A DNA stretch of 64,000 bases from the NCBI RefSeq assembly GCF_029962835.1, contig NC_080586.1, positions 68,876,001-68,940,000 of the forward strand, given 5' to 3'. The stretch comes from Magnolia sinica. Its lineage: Eukaryota; Streptophyta; Magnoliopsida; Magnoliales; Magnoliaceae. The notes beneath the pieces were generated by a model. The model saw nothing but the letters and a program-made list of their open reading frames with translations. It had not been told where the DNA came from and did no database searches. This document shows, one piece after another, positions 1-12,300 of the stretch. The position numbers were made by a program, and so were the translations under genes. How positions within the stretch are numbered: the first letter of the stretch is position 1; every line of letters starts with the position of its first letter.

Positions 1-33
1 AAAAGAGGCATTACTAGGGGGGTCTCTTTACTT

Positions 34-1620
34 GTGCCACCTGATAGGAAAAAAGTCCTAAAGACAAATGAATTCGGGCAACCGAATGAAGACTGTTCCG
101 ATCACAGAGACTTTGCATCACATGTCGGTGTCCTCACCCGTTCTCATATCCCGATCATATACCCGGACTTTCGCCAAGTGCCTCATGAACAAATTCATAT
201 GGTCACAGAAAGATTGTCACAATTTTATGAGTTTAAGGGTCAAAGTTGGGCTGCAAGTCTTGATTACGTTACAAAACGCATCAATGAAGCGTGGAGGAAT
301 TACAAGAGAAGATTGACTGCAAAAAATATTACAAACAAGGATCCTATTACTGTAAGAGATGGTCCTGCCCCCCAGGTATCCCTATGGAGGATTAGAAGGC
401 CTTCGTGGATCAATGTACCACCGAGAAATTCAAGAGGGTAAGCACAAGGAATAAAGTTAATCGGGCCAAGCTAAAAGGACCTGCGTGTCTTGGGAGGCAC
501 AGCATGGCTGTTACTCGCCATAAGATGGTATGTATTTAAAAATAGATATTATAGTTTAAAATTGAATTTAAATTTGAATTATCATTCATCTAAATCTATT
601 AATAATGTGTATTTGAATGATATATAATGTGCCAAAGGCGATGGAGAAGAATCTTACCTCTGATGTCGAGATAGGTAGATGTGAAGTCTTCTTAAGAGCC
701 CATACAAGAAAGGACAAAGTTGTCCAATATCCTGACCTTGCTGTAAGTGCATCTCTCGTACCACTAACTAGTACCCTTATGAAAAGCCTATGTATAACTT
801 TGAATTATATTGCATTCATTTGTATTTTTTCACAGGAAAAACTAGATGAGCTCTATAGTTGCAATCCTGCTTCTAGGATGACCGGCATGGATGATGCCCT
901 TACAGAGGTACTAATAAAATATAAAAATTACTTAAGTTTTATGGTAATTATGAATATCCTAATAACTTGATTTACAATGTTTTACAGATGGTTGGTTCTG
1001 ACAATAGAGGGCGAATGCGGGGTCTAGGTTGCTCAATAAGCAAGGTCGGACTGAAGAAGTCAGCCCTTGCTCGTTCAAAGGTAGAGAATGTGACAAAAAA
1101 AAGAGAGCGTAACTCAAGAGTTATCTCAGGTGAAGAAAAAATTGGATGGTATGACCCAAGATATAGTTGAGATGAAGAAAACATTGGTTGATATGCAGAA
1201 AGATAGACAGTATACTCAAAATCTCTCATCACCAACAGTCGCTAAATCTACTCAGGCGTCGTCGGTATGCAAGTATAAATTTTTTACTATAATGAGCTTA
1301 CAATTATATTGTAAACACTAACAATACCAATGCCATTTTATGTGTAAATGTAGCCGGATATTATATATATCGGTAAGAGATGCGACTTGCTTGGTTTTGG
1401 AAAACGTGGTGTAGTTGCTCATGGTGAAGTACACAAAGTTAATCCAAATGCAACTGTCTATTGCGAGCCGTTGGAGGATGGAGCTTTTGTTATTGTTCTG
1501 ACTGAGGTTATACAACCTCACGCTCCTTTGTGGAAAGAAGATGGGTTCGCATCTACACTTGGAGAGGCCGGTCCAGGATCATTTGTGCAATGGGGGAAAG
1601 AGGCTTTGAGAATTCAATAA
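34..1620 (+). pseudogene. Decayed CACTA accessory protein (Transposase_24-type)
   Basis: The first open stretch (34-441) has the layout of the plant Ptta/En/Spm Transposase_24 domain: NEFGQP near the start, then YPDFRQVPHEQ and a NEAWRNYKRRL segment. The reading then needs a frame change near a C-run at about 366-372, and a TGG-type tryptophan codon appears to have become TAG at 393. The expected continuation (KFKRVSTRNKVNRAKLKGP) is readable in frame 3 from 411 to about 528. Further exon-like blocks follow at about 641-743, 835-907 and 988-1265, separated by AT-rich introns. The last block (about 1387-1620) matches the usual C-terminus of these proteins and ends at TAA. At least one stop and two frame shifts show it is not functional. 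Confidence 0.75.
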
Positions 1621-1650
1621 TTTGAACAAATTTGGTATTGTATAATTGAA

Positions 1651-1742
1651 CATATGTTGTGTACATTTTGAACTAATTTTAAACTTGTTGTGTGCATTTT
1701 GAACTAATTTTGAACTTGTTGTGTGCATTTTGAACTAATTTT
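1651..1742. repeat. 31-bp tandem repeat, three copies
   Basis: Three successive copies of a unit containing tgttgtgtgcattttgaact occur just after the stop of the decayed transposon gene. Copies 2 and 3 differ by one base. It probably arose by slippage in the 3' untranslated part of the element. Confidence 0.85.
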
Positions 1743-1822
1743 GAACTAATTTGGCACTTGTTTTTTTATTTCTTTTAATATTGAATGAATTTTGTACTCT
1801 ATATTTGAACGTATTTATAGTC

Positions 1823-1892
1823 TTAGGCTCCATTTGGTCATCACATTAGTATTTATAAAAACATTTTTTTTTGAAAACCAAATGGAGCCTAA
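1823..1892. repeat. Short perfect inverted repeat (MITE remnant or hairpin)
   Basis: A 16-bp arm (ttaggctccatttggt, 1823-1838) is perfectly inverted at 1877-1892 (accaaatggagcctaa), with 38 bp between. The ggctccatttgg arm resembles the ends of PIF/Harbinger-like MITEs, but the flanking trinucleotides (TTA and TAA) are inverted rather than direct, so no target duplication is shown. Its right arm abuts the ribozyme candidate. Confidence 0.6.
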
Positions 1893-1970
1893 GCTCTTTT
1901 TTAACTCCGCCAATGCAACTCCTTGCATTGCCGGTCCCAAGCCCGGGTAAAGGAGGAGGGAGAAGGGCTT
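1891..1970 (+). ncRNA. Candidate twister self-cleaving ribozyme (twister-P1 type)
   Basis: The stretch folds as a twister. P1 is AAGCTCTTTTT (1891-1901) with GAGAAGGGCTT (1960-1970), 11 pairs including G-U wobbles. The conserved TAA follows, with the expected cleavage step between T1902 and A1903. P2 is CTCC (1905-1908) with GGAG (1952-1955). An optional P3 hairpin is AATGCAA/TTGCATT (1912-1918/1923-1929). P4 is a CCGG-type hairpin around the hallmark loop TCCCAAGCCCGG, then GTAAA and the conserved GAGGG after P2. The order and invariant bases match what I remember of the twister consensus; no covariance search was run. It lies in the transposon 3' region, so release of a transcript end is a possible role. 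Confidence 0.7.
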
Positions 1971-2403
1971 TAGAATGAATCGTCAACTATGGAGGAGATC
2001 TTGAAAATGCAGTGAGTATCTCTGGTTTTATAGTTTTACTTGTACATTCCAATATTGATTACTCAAGCATGACGGTTATGCGCATTCTTTCAGGTGGATG
2101 TTGCATGTGGGAAGGTTGGAACTGCATATTTCAGATTCAAGCATCTGGTACGTCTCTTGTCAAGAATGCACATGTGTAGTTCATTAAACAGTACATTATG
2201 TGATATCATGTGCATGATATCTATGTTGTAATTTCCCTCATGTATTTTGCTTGAAATCTATGTTTATGCATGATTCTCATGCATTGACATGGATTTGAGC
2301 TAAGAAAGATCGAAATGAAAAATTTGAGAAAAAAGGAGAGATTTTTTTTTTATAAAGTAAGTATTTGGGACCAAGTGGTTATGTATTTGCTCCATTAAAT
2401 TTG
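1971..2403 (+). other. Noncoding stretch after the ribozyme, exon-like blocks
   Basis: No open reading frame of note. A good donor-like site (ca|gtgagtat at about 2011) and a pyrimidine tract ending in ttctttcag (about 2094) bracket an AT-rich segment. The following block, about 2095-2147, runs to gtacgtct. A spliced noncoding or transposon transcript including the ribozyme is possible but is inference only. Confidence 0.3.
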
Positions 2404-2710
2404 CTCGAAATTAATGGAGCAGACCCGGATGTGCGTCGGAGCTATCCGGATAAGCGGGGGTCTCTGGAAGGTGGGAACCACTGTTATGACCATGATGAAG
2501 CTGTCCATTTCCTATGGACAGCATTGGAGGGGCCTGGCCATTTGGACAAGCCGTGTTTATGTATTTGATCGAAATTAATGGAGCAGACCCGGATGTGCGT
2601 TGGAGCTATTCGGAAGGGCGGGATTCCCTGGAAAGAGGGAATCGCTATTATGACCATGATGAAGCTGTCCATTTTTTATGGACAGCATTGGAAGGGCCTA
2701 GCATTTGTGT
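2404..2710. repeat. Tandem duplication, period 164 bp
   Basis: Copy 1 starts at 2404 (ctcgaaattaatggagcag) and copy 2 at 2568 (gatcgaaattaatggagcag). They share the same order of landmarks: acccggatgtgcgt, ttatgaccatgatgaagctg, and a small palindrome tgtccat...atggaca. The open frames across both copies are by-products of the duplication. It directly precedes the telomere-like array. Confidence 0.85.
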
Positions 2711-2744
2711 CGGATGGCCGTATTTATATCTGTATTTGCAGGGA

Positions 2745-4130
2745 CCATACCCTTAACCTAAACCAAAACCTATGACCTAAAACCTTAACCTATAACCTAA
2801 ACCTCAACATTAACTTAAACCTAAACCTCAACCTAAACATATAACCTTAACCTAAAACCTAAAACGTAAACCTAAACCTAAACCTATAACCTAAATGTAT
2901 TCTCAAATCCCTAAACCCAAACCTACACCTAATCCTAATCTTAACTCCCTAACCTAAACCTATACCTAAACTTGAAAATCCAAACATAAACCCGATCCCA
3001 AACCCAAACCTGATTTCCTAAACCTAAACTTTAACCTATTCTCAATTCCCTAAACCTATATCTTATAACCTAAACCTAAACCTTAACCTATACCTATAAC
3101 CTTAACCTAAACCAAAACCTATGACCTAAAACCTTAACCTATAACCTAAACCTCAACATTAACTTAAACATAAACCTCAACCTAAACATATAACCTTAAC
3201 ATAAAACCTAAAACCTAAACCTAAACCTAAACCTATAACCTAAATGTATTCTCAAATCCCTAAACCTAAACCTACACCTAATCCTAATTTTAACTCCCTA
3301 ACCTAAACCTATACCTAAACTTGAAAATCCAAACATAACCCGATCTCGAACCCAAACCTGATTTCCTAAACCTAAACTTTAACTTATTCTCAATTCCCTA
3401 AACTTATATCTTGTAACATAAACCTAAACCTTAACCTATACCTATAACCTTAATCTAAACCAAAACCTATGACCTAAAACCCTTACCTATAACCTAAACC
3501 TCAACCTTAACTTAAACCTAAACCTTAACCTAAACATATAACCTTAACCTAAAACCTAAAACCTAAACCTAAACCTATAACCTAAATGTATTCTCAAATC
3601 CCTAAACCCAAACCTACACCTAATCCTAATCTTAACTCCCTAACCTAAACCTATACCTAAACTTAAAAACCTAAACATAAACCCGATCCCGAACCCAAAC
3701 CCGATATCCTAAACCTAAACCTTAACCTATTCTCAATTTCCTAAACCTATATCTTATAACCTAAACTTAATCAAATCCCAAAACCTAAACCTTAACTTAT
3801 ACCTATAACATATAACCTAAACCAAAACCCATGACCTAAAACCTTAACCTATAACCTAAACCTCAACCTTAACTTAAACCTAAACCTTAACCTAAACAAC
3901 CTTAACGTAAAACCTAAAACCTAAACCTAAACCTATAACCTAAATGTATTCTCAAATCCCTAAACTTAAACCTACACCTAATCCTAATCTTAACTCCCTA
4001 ACCTAAACCTAAACCTAAACTTGAAAATCCAAACTTAAACCCAATCCCAAACCTGAACCCGATTTCCTAAACCTAAACTATAACCCATTCTCAAATCCAA
4101 AAACCTATAATCTAAATCTAAACCAAAACC
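2745..4130 (+). repeat. Higher-order repeat within the array, about 350 bp, four copies
   Basis: The marker tgtattctcaaatccctaaa recurs at 2896, 3245, 3587 and 3945, spacings of 349, 342 and 358. A second marker, atgacctaaaaccttaacc, keeps the same spacing. A solitary relative of the first marker is at about 11546, near the other end of the array. Confidence 0.85.
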
Positions 4131-5406
4131 ACAACTTATAACCTAAACCCGAACCTATTCTCAAATCCCAAAACCTATAACCTAAACCAAAACCAAAACC
4201 TATAACCTAAGCCCGAACCCATTCTCAAATTCCAAAACCTATAACCTAAACCCGATCCCAAACCCGAACCCGATTTCCTAAACCAAAACCTTAACCTATA
4301 ATCAAGTTCCCAAAAGCTATAACCTATAACCTAAACCTTAACCTAAACCTAAACCAAAACCTATAACCTAAACCTATAACTTATAACCTAAACCTTAACA
4401 TAAACTTATAACCTATAACCAAAACATATAACCTAAACCCGAACCCATTCTCAAATCCCTAAACCTATAACCTAAACCTAAACCTAAACCTAAACCTTAA
4501 CCTATAAGCAAAACCTATAACCTAAACCCGAACCCATTCTCAAATCCCAAAACCCATTACCTAAACCAAAACCAAAACCTATAACCTAAGCCCGAACCCA
4601 TTCTCAAATCCCAAAACCTATAACCTAAACCCGAACCCATTCTCAAATCCCAAAACTTATAACCTAAACCTAAACCTAAACTTAAACCTATAACCTATAA
4701 CATAAATCAAAACCTAAACCTAAACCTAAAACCTAAACCTAAAACCTAAACCTATAACCTAAATCAAAACTTAAACCTAAACCTAAAACCTAAACCTATA
4801 ACCTATAACCTAAATCAAAACCTTTTACCTTTCCCTAAAACCTTAACCTAAACCTATAACCTATAACCTAAATCAAAACCACAACCAAAACCTAAAACCT
4901 AAACCTATAACCTATAACCTAAATCAAAACATATAACCTAAACCAAAACCAAAACCTATATCCTAAACCCGAACCCATTCTCAAATCCTACAACCTAAAC
5001 GTAAACCTAAACCTAAAACCTATAACCTAAACCAAACCTATAACCTAAACCAAAGCCATAACCTATAGCCTAAACCCGAACCCATTCTCAAATCTCAAAA
5101 CCCAAACCGAAACCTAAACCTAAACCTAAACCTAAACCTATAACCTAAACTCAATTCTCTAAACCTCAACCTAGACCTAAACCTAAACCTATAGCCTAAA
5201 CTCAAATCCCTAAACCTTAACCTATAACCTAACCTAAACCTATACTTATAACCTAAAACTATTCCCAAATCCCAAAACCTATTACCTAAACTCATTCTCA
5301 AATCCAAAACCTATAACCTAAACCTGAACCCATTATCAAATCCCAAAACCTATAACCTAAACCAAAACCAAAACCTATAACCTAAACCCGAACCCATTCT
5401 CAAATT

Positions 5407-7515
5407 TCAAAACCCAAACCGACACCTAAACCTAAACCTATAACCTAAACTCAATTCCCTAAACCTCAACCTAGACCTAAACCTAAACCTATAGCCTAAA
5501 CTCAAATCCCTAAACCTTAACCTATAACCTAACGTAAACCTATACTTATAACCTAAAATTATTCCCAAATCCCAAAACCTATTACCTAAACTTAACCTCT
5601 CCCTAAACCTATAACCTAAACTCAATTCCCTAAACCTAAACCTAGACCTAATCCTAAACCTATAGCCTAAACTCAAATCCCTAAACCTTAACCTATAACC
5701 TAACCTAAACCTATACTTATAACCTAAAACTATTCCCAAATCCCAAAACCTATTACCTAAACCTAACATTTCCCTAAACCTATAACCTAAACTCAATTCC
5801 TTAAAGCAAAACCTACACCTAATCCTAATCTCGACTTCCTAACCTAAACCTAAACCTAAACTTGAAAACCCAAACCTAAACCCGATCCCGAACCCGAACC
5901 CGATTTCCTAAACCAAAACCTTAACCTGTAATCAAGTTCCCAAAAGCTATAACCTATAACCTAAACCTTAACCTAAACCTAAACCAAAACCTATAACCTA
6001 AACCTATAACCTATAACCTAAACCTTAACATAAACCTATAACCTATAACCAAAACATATAACCTAAACCCGAACCCATTCTCAAATCCCAAAACATATAA
6101 CCTAAACCTAAGCCTAAACATAAACCTTAACCTATAAGCAAAACCTATAACCTAAACCCGAACCCATTCTCAAATCCCAAAACCTATTACCTAAACCAAA
6201 ACCAAAACCTATAACCTAAGCCCGAACCCATTCTCAAATCCTAAAACCTATAACTTAAACCTAAACATATAACCTAAACCAAAACCTATAACCTAAACCC
6301 AAACCCATTCTCAAATCTCAAAACTCAAACCTAAACCTAAACTTAAACATAAAACCCAAACCTAAAATTATTCCCAAATTCCAAAACCTATTACCTAAAC
6401 CTAACCTCTCCCTAAACCTATAACCTAAACTCAATTCCCTAAACCTAAACCTAGACCTAATCCTAAACCTATAGCCTAAACTCAAATCCCTAAACCTTAA
6501 CCTATAACCTAACCTAAACCTATACTTATAACCTAAAACTATTCCCAAATCCCAAAACCTATTACCTAAACCTAACATTTCCCTAAACCTATAACCTAAA
6601 CTCAATTCCCTAAAGCAAAACCTACACCTAATCCTAATCTCGACTTCCTAACATAAACCTAAACCTAAACTTGAAAACCCAAACTTAAACCCAATCTCGA
6701 ACCTGAACTTGATTTCCTAAACCTAAACCATAACCCATCCTCAAATCTAAAAACATATAACCTAAACCTAAGCCTAAACATAAACCTTAACCTATAAGCA
6801 AAACCTATAACCTAAACCCGAACCCATTCTCAAATCCCAAAACCTATAACCTAAACCTAAGCCTAAACATAAACCTTAACCTATAAGCAAAACCTATAAC
6901 CTAAACCCGAACCCATTCTCAAATCCCAAAACCTATTACCTAAACCAAAACCAAAACCTATAACCTAAGCCCGAACCCATTCTCAAATCCTAAAACCTAT
7001 AACTTAAACCTAAACATATAACCTAAACCAAAACCTATAACCTAAACCCAAACCCATTCTCAAATCTCAAAACTCAAACCTAAACCTAAACTTAAACATA
7101 AAACCCAAATCTAAAACTATTCTCAAATCCCAAAACCTATAACCTAAACCTAATCTTTCCCTAAACCTATAACCTAAACTCAATTCCCTAAACCTAAACC
7201 TAGACCTAATCCTAAACCTATAGCCTAAACTCAAATCCCTAAACCTTAACCTATAACCTAACCTAAACCTATACTTATAACCTAAAACTATTCCTAAATC
7301 CCAAAACCTATTACCTAAACCTAACATTTCCCTAAACCTATAACCTAAACTCAATTCCCTAAAGCAAAACCTACACCTAATCCTAATCTCGACTTCCTAA
7401 CATAAACCTAAACCTAAACTTGAAAACCCAAACTTAAACCCAATCCCGAACCTGAACTTGATTTCCTAAACCTAAACCATAACCCATCCTCAAATCCAAA
7501 AACATATAACCTAAA
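5407..7515 (+). repeat. Higher-order blocks of about 190 and 749 bp
   Basis: A phrase running from cctctccctaaacctataac through ctagacctaa to ctattcccaaatcc repeats about every 190 bp around 5420-5790. A larger unit is duplicated with an exact 749-bp offset: cctataagcaaaacc at 6131 and 6880, and cccatcctcaaat at 6734 and 7483. A third relation links 4301 and 5931 (atcaagttcccaaaagctat, offset 1630), with another copy at 11685. These show segmental duplication after degeneration of the telomere words. Confidence 0.8.
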
Positions 7516-10500
7516 CCTATACCAAAATCAAAACTTATAACCTAAACCCGAACCCATTCTTAAATCCCAAAACCTATAACCTAAACCAAAACCAAAACCT
7601 ATAACCTAAACCCGAACCCATTCTCAAATCCCAAAATCTATAACCTAAACCTAAACCTTAACCTAAACGTATAACCTATAACCTAAATCAAAACCTATAA
7701 CCTAAACTAAAACCAAAACCTATAACCTAAGCCCGAACCCATTCTCAAATCCCAAAACCTATAACCTAAACCAAAACCTATAACCTAAACCAAAACCAAA
7801 ACCTATAACCTAAACGTGAACTCATTCTCAAATCCCAAAACCTTTAACCTAAACCTAAACCTTAACATAAACATATAACCTATAACCTAAATCAAAACCT
7901 TAATCTAAACCAAAACCATAACCTATAACCTAAACTCGAACCCATTCTCAAATTCAAAAACCTATAACCTAAACCAAAACCTATAACCAAAACCAAAACC
8001 AAAATCAAAACCTATAACCTAAACCCGAACCCATTCTCAAATCCCAAAACCTATAACCTAAACCTAAACCGTAACCTAATCCTATAACCTAAACTCAAAT
8101 CCCTAAACCTTAACCTATAACCTAACCTAAACCTATACTTATTAGCTAAAACTATTCCCAAATCCCAAAACCTATTACCTAAATCTAACCTCTCCCTAAA
8201 CCTATAACCTAAACTCAATTTTCTAAACCTAAACCTACACCTAATCCTAATCTCAACTCCCTAACCTAAACCTAAACCTAAACTTGAAAACCTAAACCTA
8301 AACCCAATCCCGAACCTGAACCCAATTTCCTAAACCTAAACCATAACCCATTCTCAAATCCAAAAACCTATAACCTAAACCTTAACATAAACCTATAACC
8401 TATAACCAAAACATATAACCTAAACCCGAACCCATTCTCAAATCCCTAAACCTATAACCTAAACTTAAACCTTAACCTAAACCTATAACCTATAACCTAA
8501 ATCAAAACCTATAACCTAAACCAAAACCAAAACCTATAACCTAAGCCCGAACCCATTCTCAAATCCCAAAACCTATAACCTAAACCTAAACCAAAACCTA
8601 TAACCTAAACGTGAACTCATTCTCAAATTTCAAAACCTTTAACCTAAACCTAAACCTTAACATAAACCTATAACCTATAATCTAAATCAAAACCTATAAC
8701 CAAAACCAAAACCATAACCTATAACCTAAACTCGAACCCATTCTCAAATTCAAAAACCTATAACCTAAACCAAAACATATAACCAAAACCAAAACATATA
8801 ACCTAAACTCGAACCCATTCTTAAATTCAAAAACCTATAACCTAAACCTAAACCGTAACCTAATCACATAACCTAAACTCAAATTCCTAAATCTTAACCT
8901 ATAACCTAACCTAAACCTATACTTATAACCTAAAACTATTCCCAAATCCCAAAACTAATTACCTAAACCTAACCTCTCCCTAAACCTATAACCTAAACTC
9001 AATTCCCTAAATCTAAACCTACACCTAATCCTAATCTCAACTCTCTAACCTAAACCTAAACCTAAACTTGAAAACCTAAACCTAAACCCAATCCCGAACC
9101 TGAACCCAATCTCCTAAACCTAAACCATAACCCATTCTCAAATCCAAAAACCTATAACCTAAACCTATAACCTATAACCTGAACCTTAACATAAACCTAT
9201 AACCTATAACCAAAACATATAACCTAAATCCGAACCCATTCTCAAATTCCTAAACCTATAACCTAAACCTAAACCTAAACCTAAACCTTAACCTATAAGC
9301 AAAACCTATAACCTAAACCCGAACCCATTCTCAAATCCCAAAACCTATTACCTAAACCAAAACTAAAACCTATAAGCTAAGCCCGAACCCATTCTCAAAT
9401 CCCAAAACCTATAACCTAAACCTAAATATATAACCTAAACCAAAACCTATAACCTAAACCCGAACCCATTCTCAAATCCCAAAACTCAAACCTAAACCTA
9501 AACCTAAACATAAAACCCAAACCTAAAAGTATTCTCAAATCCCAAAACCTATAACCTAAACTCAATTTCCTAAACCTAAACCTAAACCTAATCCTAAACC
9601 TATAGCCTAAACTCAAATCCCTAAACCTTAACCTATAACCTAACCTAAACCTATACTTATAACCTAAAACTATTTCCAAATCCCAAAACCTATTACCTAA
9701 ACCTAACCTTTCCCTAAACCTATAACCTAAACTCAATTCCCTAAAGCAAAACCTATACCTAATCCTAATCTCAACTCCCTAACCTAAACCTAAACCTAAA
9801 CTTGAAAACCCAAACTTAAACCCAATCTCGAACCCAAACCCGATTTCCTAAACCTAAACCATAACCCATCCTCAAATCCAAAAACATATAACATAAACCT
9901 AAACTAAAATCAAAACTTATAACCTAAACCCGAACCCATTCTCAAATCCCAAAACCTATAACCTAAACCAAAACCAGAACCTATAACCTAAGCCCGAACC
10001 CATTCTCAAATCCCAAAACTTATAACCTAAACTTAAACCTATAACCTATAACATAAATCAAAACCTAAACCTAAACCTATAACCTATAATCTAAATCAAA
10101 ACCTATTACCTTTCCCTAAAACCTTAACCTAAACCTGTAACCTATAACCTAAATCAAAACCACAACCAAAACCTAAAACCTAAACCTATAACCTATAACC
10201 TAAATCAAAACATATAACCTATAACCTAAACCTAAACCAAAACGAAAACCTATAGCCTAAACATAAACATATAACCTAAACCAAAACCTATAACCTAAAC
10301 CTAAACCTATAAACTTGAACCCATTCTCAAATCCCAAAACCTATAACCTAAACCAAAACCTATAACCTAAACGTGAACTCATTCTCAAATCCCAAAACCT
10401 TTAACCTAAACCTAAACCTTAACATAAACCTATAACCTATAACCTAAATCAAAACCTATAACTTAAACCAAAACCATAACCTATAACCTAAACTCGAACC

Positions 10501-12095
10501 CATTCTTAAATTCAAAAACCTATAACCTAAACCAAAACCTATAACCAAAACCAAAACCAAAACCAAAACCTATAACCTAAACCCGAACCCATTCTCAAAT
10601 CCCAAAACCTATAACCTAAACCTAAACCGTAACCTAATCCTATAACCTAAACTCAAATCCTTAAACCTTAACCTATAACCTAACCTAAACCTATACTTAT
10701 AACCTAAAACTATTCCCAAATCCCAAAACCTATTATCTAAACCTAACCTCTCCCTAAACATATAACCTAAACTTAATTCCCTAAATCTAAACCTACACCT
10801 AATCCTAATCTCAACTTCCTAACCTAAACCTAAACCTAAACTTGAAAACACAAACTTAAACCCAATCCCGAACCTGAACCCGATTTCATAAACCTAAACC
10901 ATAACCCATTCTCAAATCCAAAAACCTATAACCTAAACCTAAATCAAAACCAAACTTATAACCTAAACCCGAACCCATTCTCAAATCCCAAAATCTATAA
11001 CCTAAACCGAAACCAAAACCTATAACCTAAATTCGAATCCATTCTCAAATCCCAAAACCCAAACATAAACCTAAACCTAAACATAAAACCTAAACCTAAA
11101 CCTATAACCTAAACTCAAAACCCTAAACCTAAACCTAAACCTAATCCTATAACCTAAACTCAAATCCCTAAACCTTAACCTATAACCTAACCTAAACCTA
11201 TACTTATAACCTAAAACTATTCCCAAATTCTAAAACCTATTACCTAAACCTATAACCTAAACTTAATTCCCTAAACCTAAACCTAGACCTAAACCTAAAC
11301 CTATAGCCTAAACTCAAATCCCTAAACCTTAACCTATAACCTAACCTAAACCTATACTTATAACCTAAAACTATTCCCAAATCCCAAAACCTATTACCTA
11401 AACCTAACCTTTTCCTAAACCATAACCCATTCTCAATTCTCTAAAGCTATAACCTATAACCTAAACCTAAACCTAAACATAAACCTAACCTAAACTTATA
11501 ACCTTTCCTAAAACCTTTAACTTAAACCTAAACTTAAAACCCAAATGTATTCTCAAATCCTTAAACCCAAACATACACCTAATCCTAATCTCAACTCCCT
11601 AACCTAAACGTAAACTTGAAAACCCAAACCTAAACCCGATCCCGAACCCGAACCCGATTTCATAAACCTAAACCTTAACCTATAATCAAGTTCCCAAAAG
11701 CTATAACCTATAACTTAAACCTTAACCTAAACCTTAACCAAAACCTATAGCTTAAACCTTAACCTATAACCTAAACTTAATTATAACCTATAGCCTAACC
11801 TTAACCTAAACCTATAACCTAAACCTAAACCAAACCTAAACCTATAATCATATGGTGAGACCATTTATTTTGTGTCAATTTCATTCCTCTTTGAGTTTTT
11901 TTTTTTAATTCATTAAGAAAAAAAAGTGGTTATACGTGATGTACTTCTTTCACTGTCTTTCTTTTCTCCAATGGGCATTCTAATTTATGAATGACATAAC
12001 TGTTTGTACGATGATGGAATATACGAAGCTGTTGAAATTTTAGGGTGAAGTCGAGCACATTTCTCTAATGAAGCCAAAGATTTGTATTTTCAGCA

Positions 12096-12280
12096 TTATT
12101 GTAATTGTAACTGTAATTGATTGTAATTGTAATTAATTGAATGAAGGATTGTAATTGTAATTGAATGAATGAAGAATTGTAATTGTAATTGAATGAATGA
12201 ATGATTGTAATTGAATGAATGAATGATTGTACAGGTGGTAATTGAATGAACATGTGGTAATTGAATGAACAAATGATTTA
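12096..12280. repeat. Minisatellite of gtaattgtaattgaatgaatga units
   Basis: Irregular tandem copies of taattgtaattgaatgaatga occupy this AT-rich stretch between the telomere-like array and the CACTA subterminal region. The open frames on the minus strand that encode FIQLQLQ-type strings are artefacts of it. Confidence 0.85.
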
Positions 12281-12300
12281 ATTTTTCAATGTACAAAATA

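Larger units (their letters stand above)
2745..11855 (+). repeat. Degenerate telomere-like repeat array (9.1 kb)
   Basis: Nearly the whole interval is built from 6-7-base words such as CCTAAA, CCTATAA, CCAAAA and CCCGAA, all in the C-rich orientation on the plus strand. These are variants of the plant telomere unit CCCTAAA. Runs of perfect tandem CCCTAAA are absent, so this is not a working telomere but an old interstitial or subtelomere-type array. A recurring punctuating phrase, gaacccattctcaaatccca, appears dozens of times and gives the array longer periods. Minus-strand open frames rich in LGYRFRFR are low-complexity translations of the repeat, not genes. It starts after 'gggaccatac' and ends at 'cctataatcatatgg'. 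Confidence 0.95.

Noticed and set aside
1823..1892. A complete Tourist-type MITE
   Set aside because: It has only 70 bp and no direct TWA target duplication, so it is kept only as an inverted repeat.
5095..9736. Minus-strand open frames of 70-129 codons rich in LGYRFRFRF
   Set aside because: They are translations of the degenerate telomere-like repeat; similar peptides recur with the repeat period and no domain is recognisable.
2745..11855. A functional chromosome end (telomere)
   Set aside because: No run of perfect CCCTAAA is present, and non-telomeric DNA lies on both sides.
12065..12296. Open frames encoding FIQLQLQ-type strings
   Set aside because: They are produced by the taattgtaattgaatga minisatellite.
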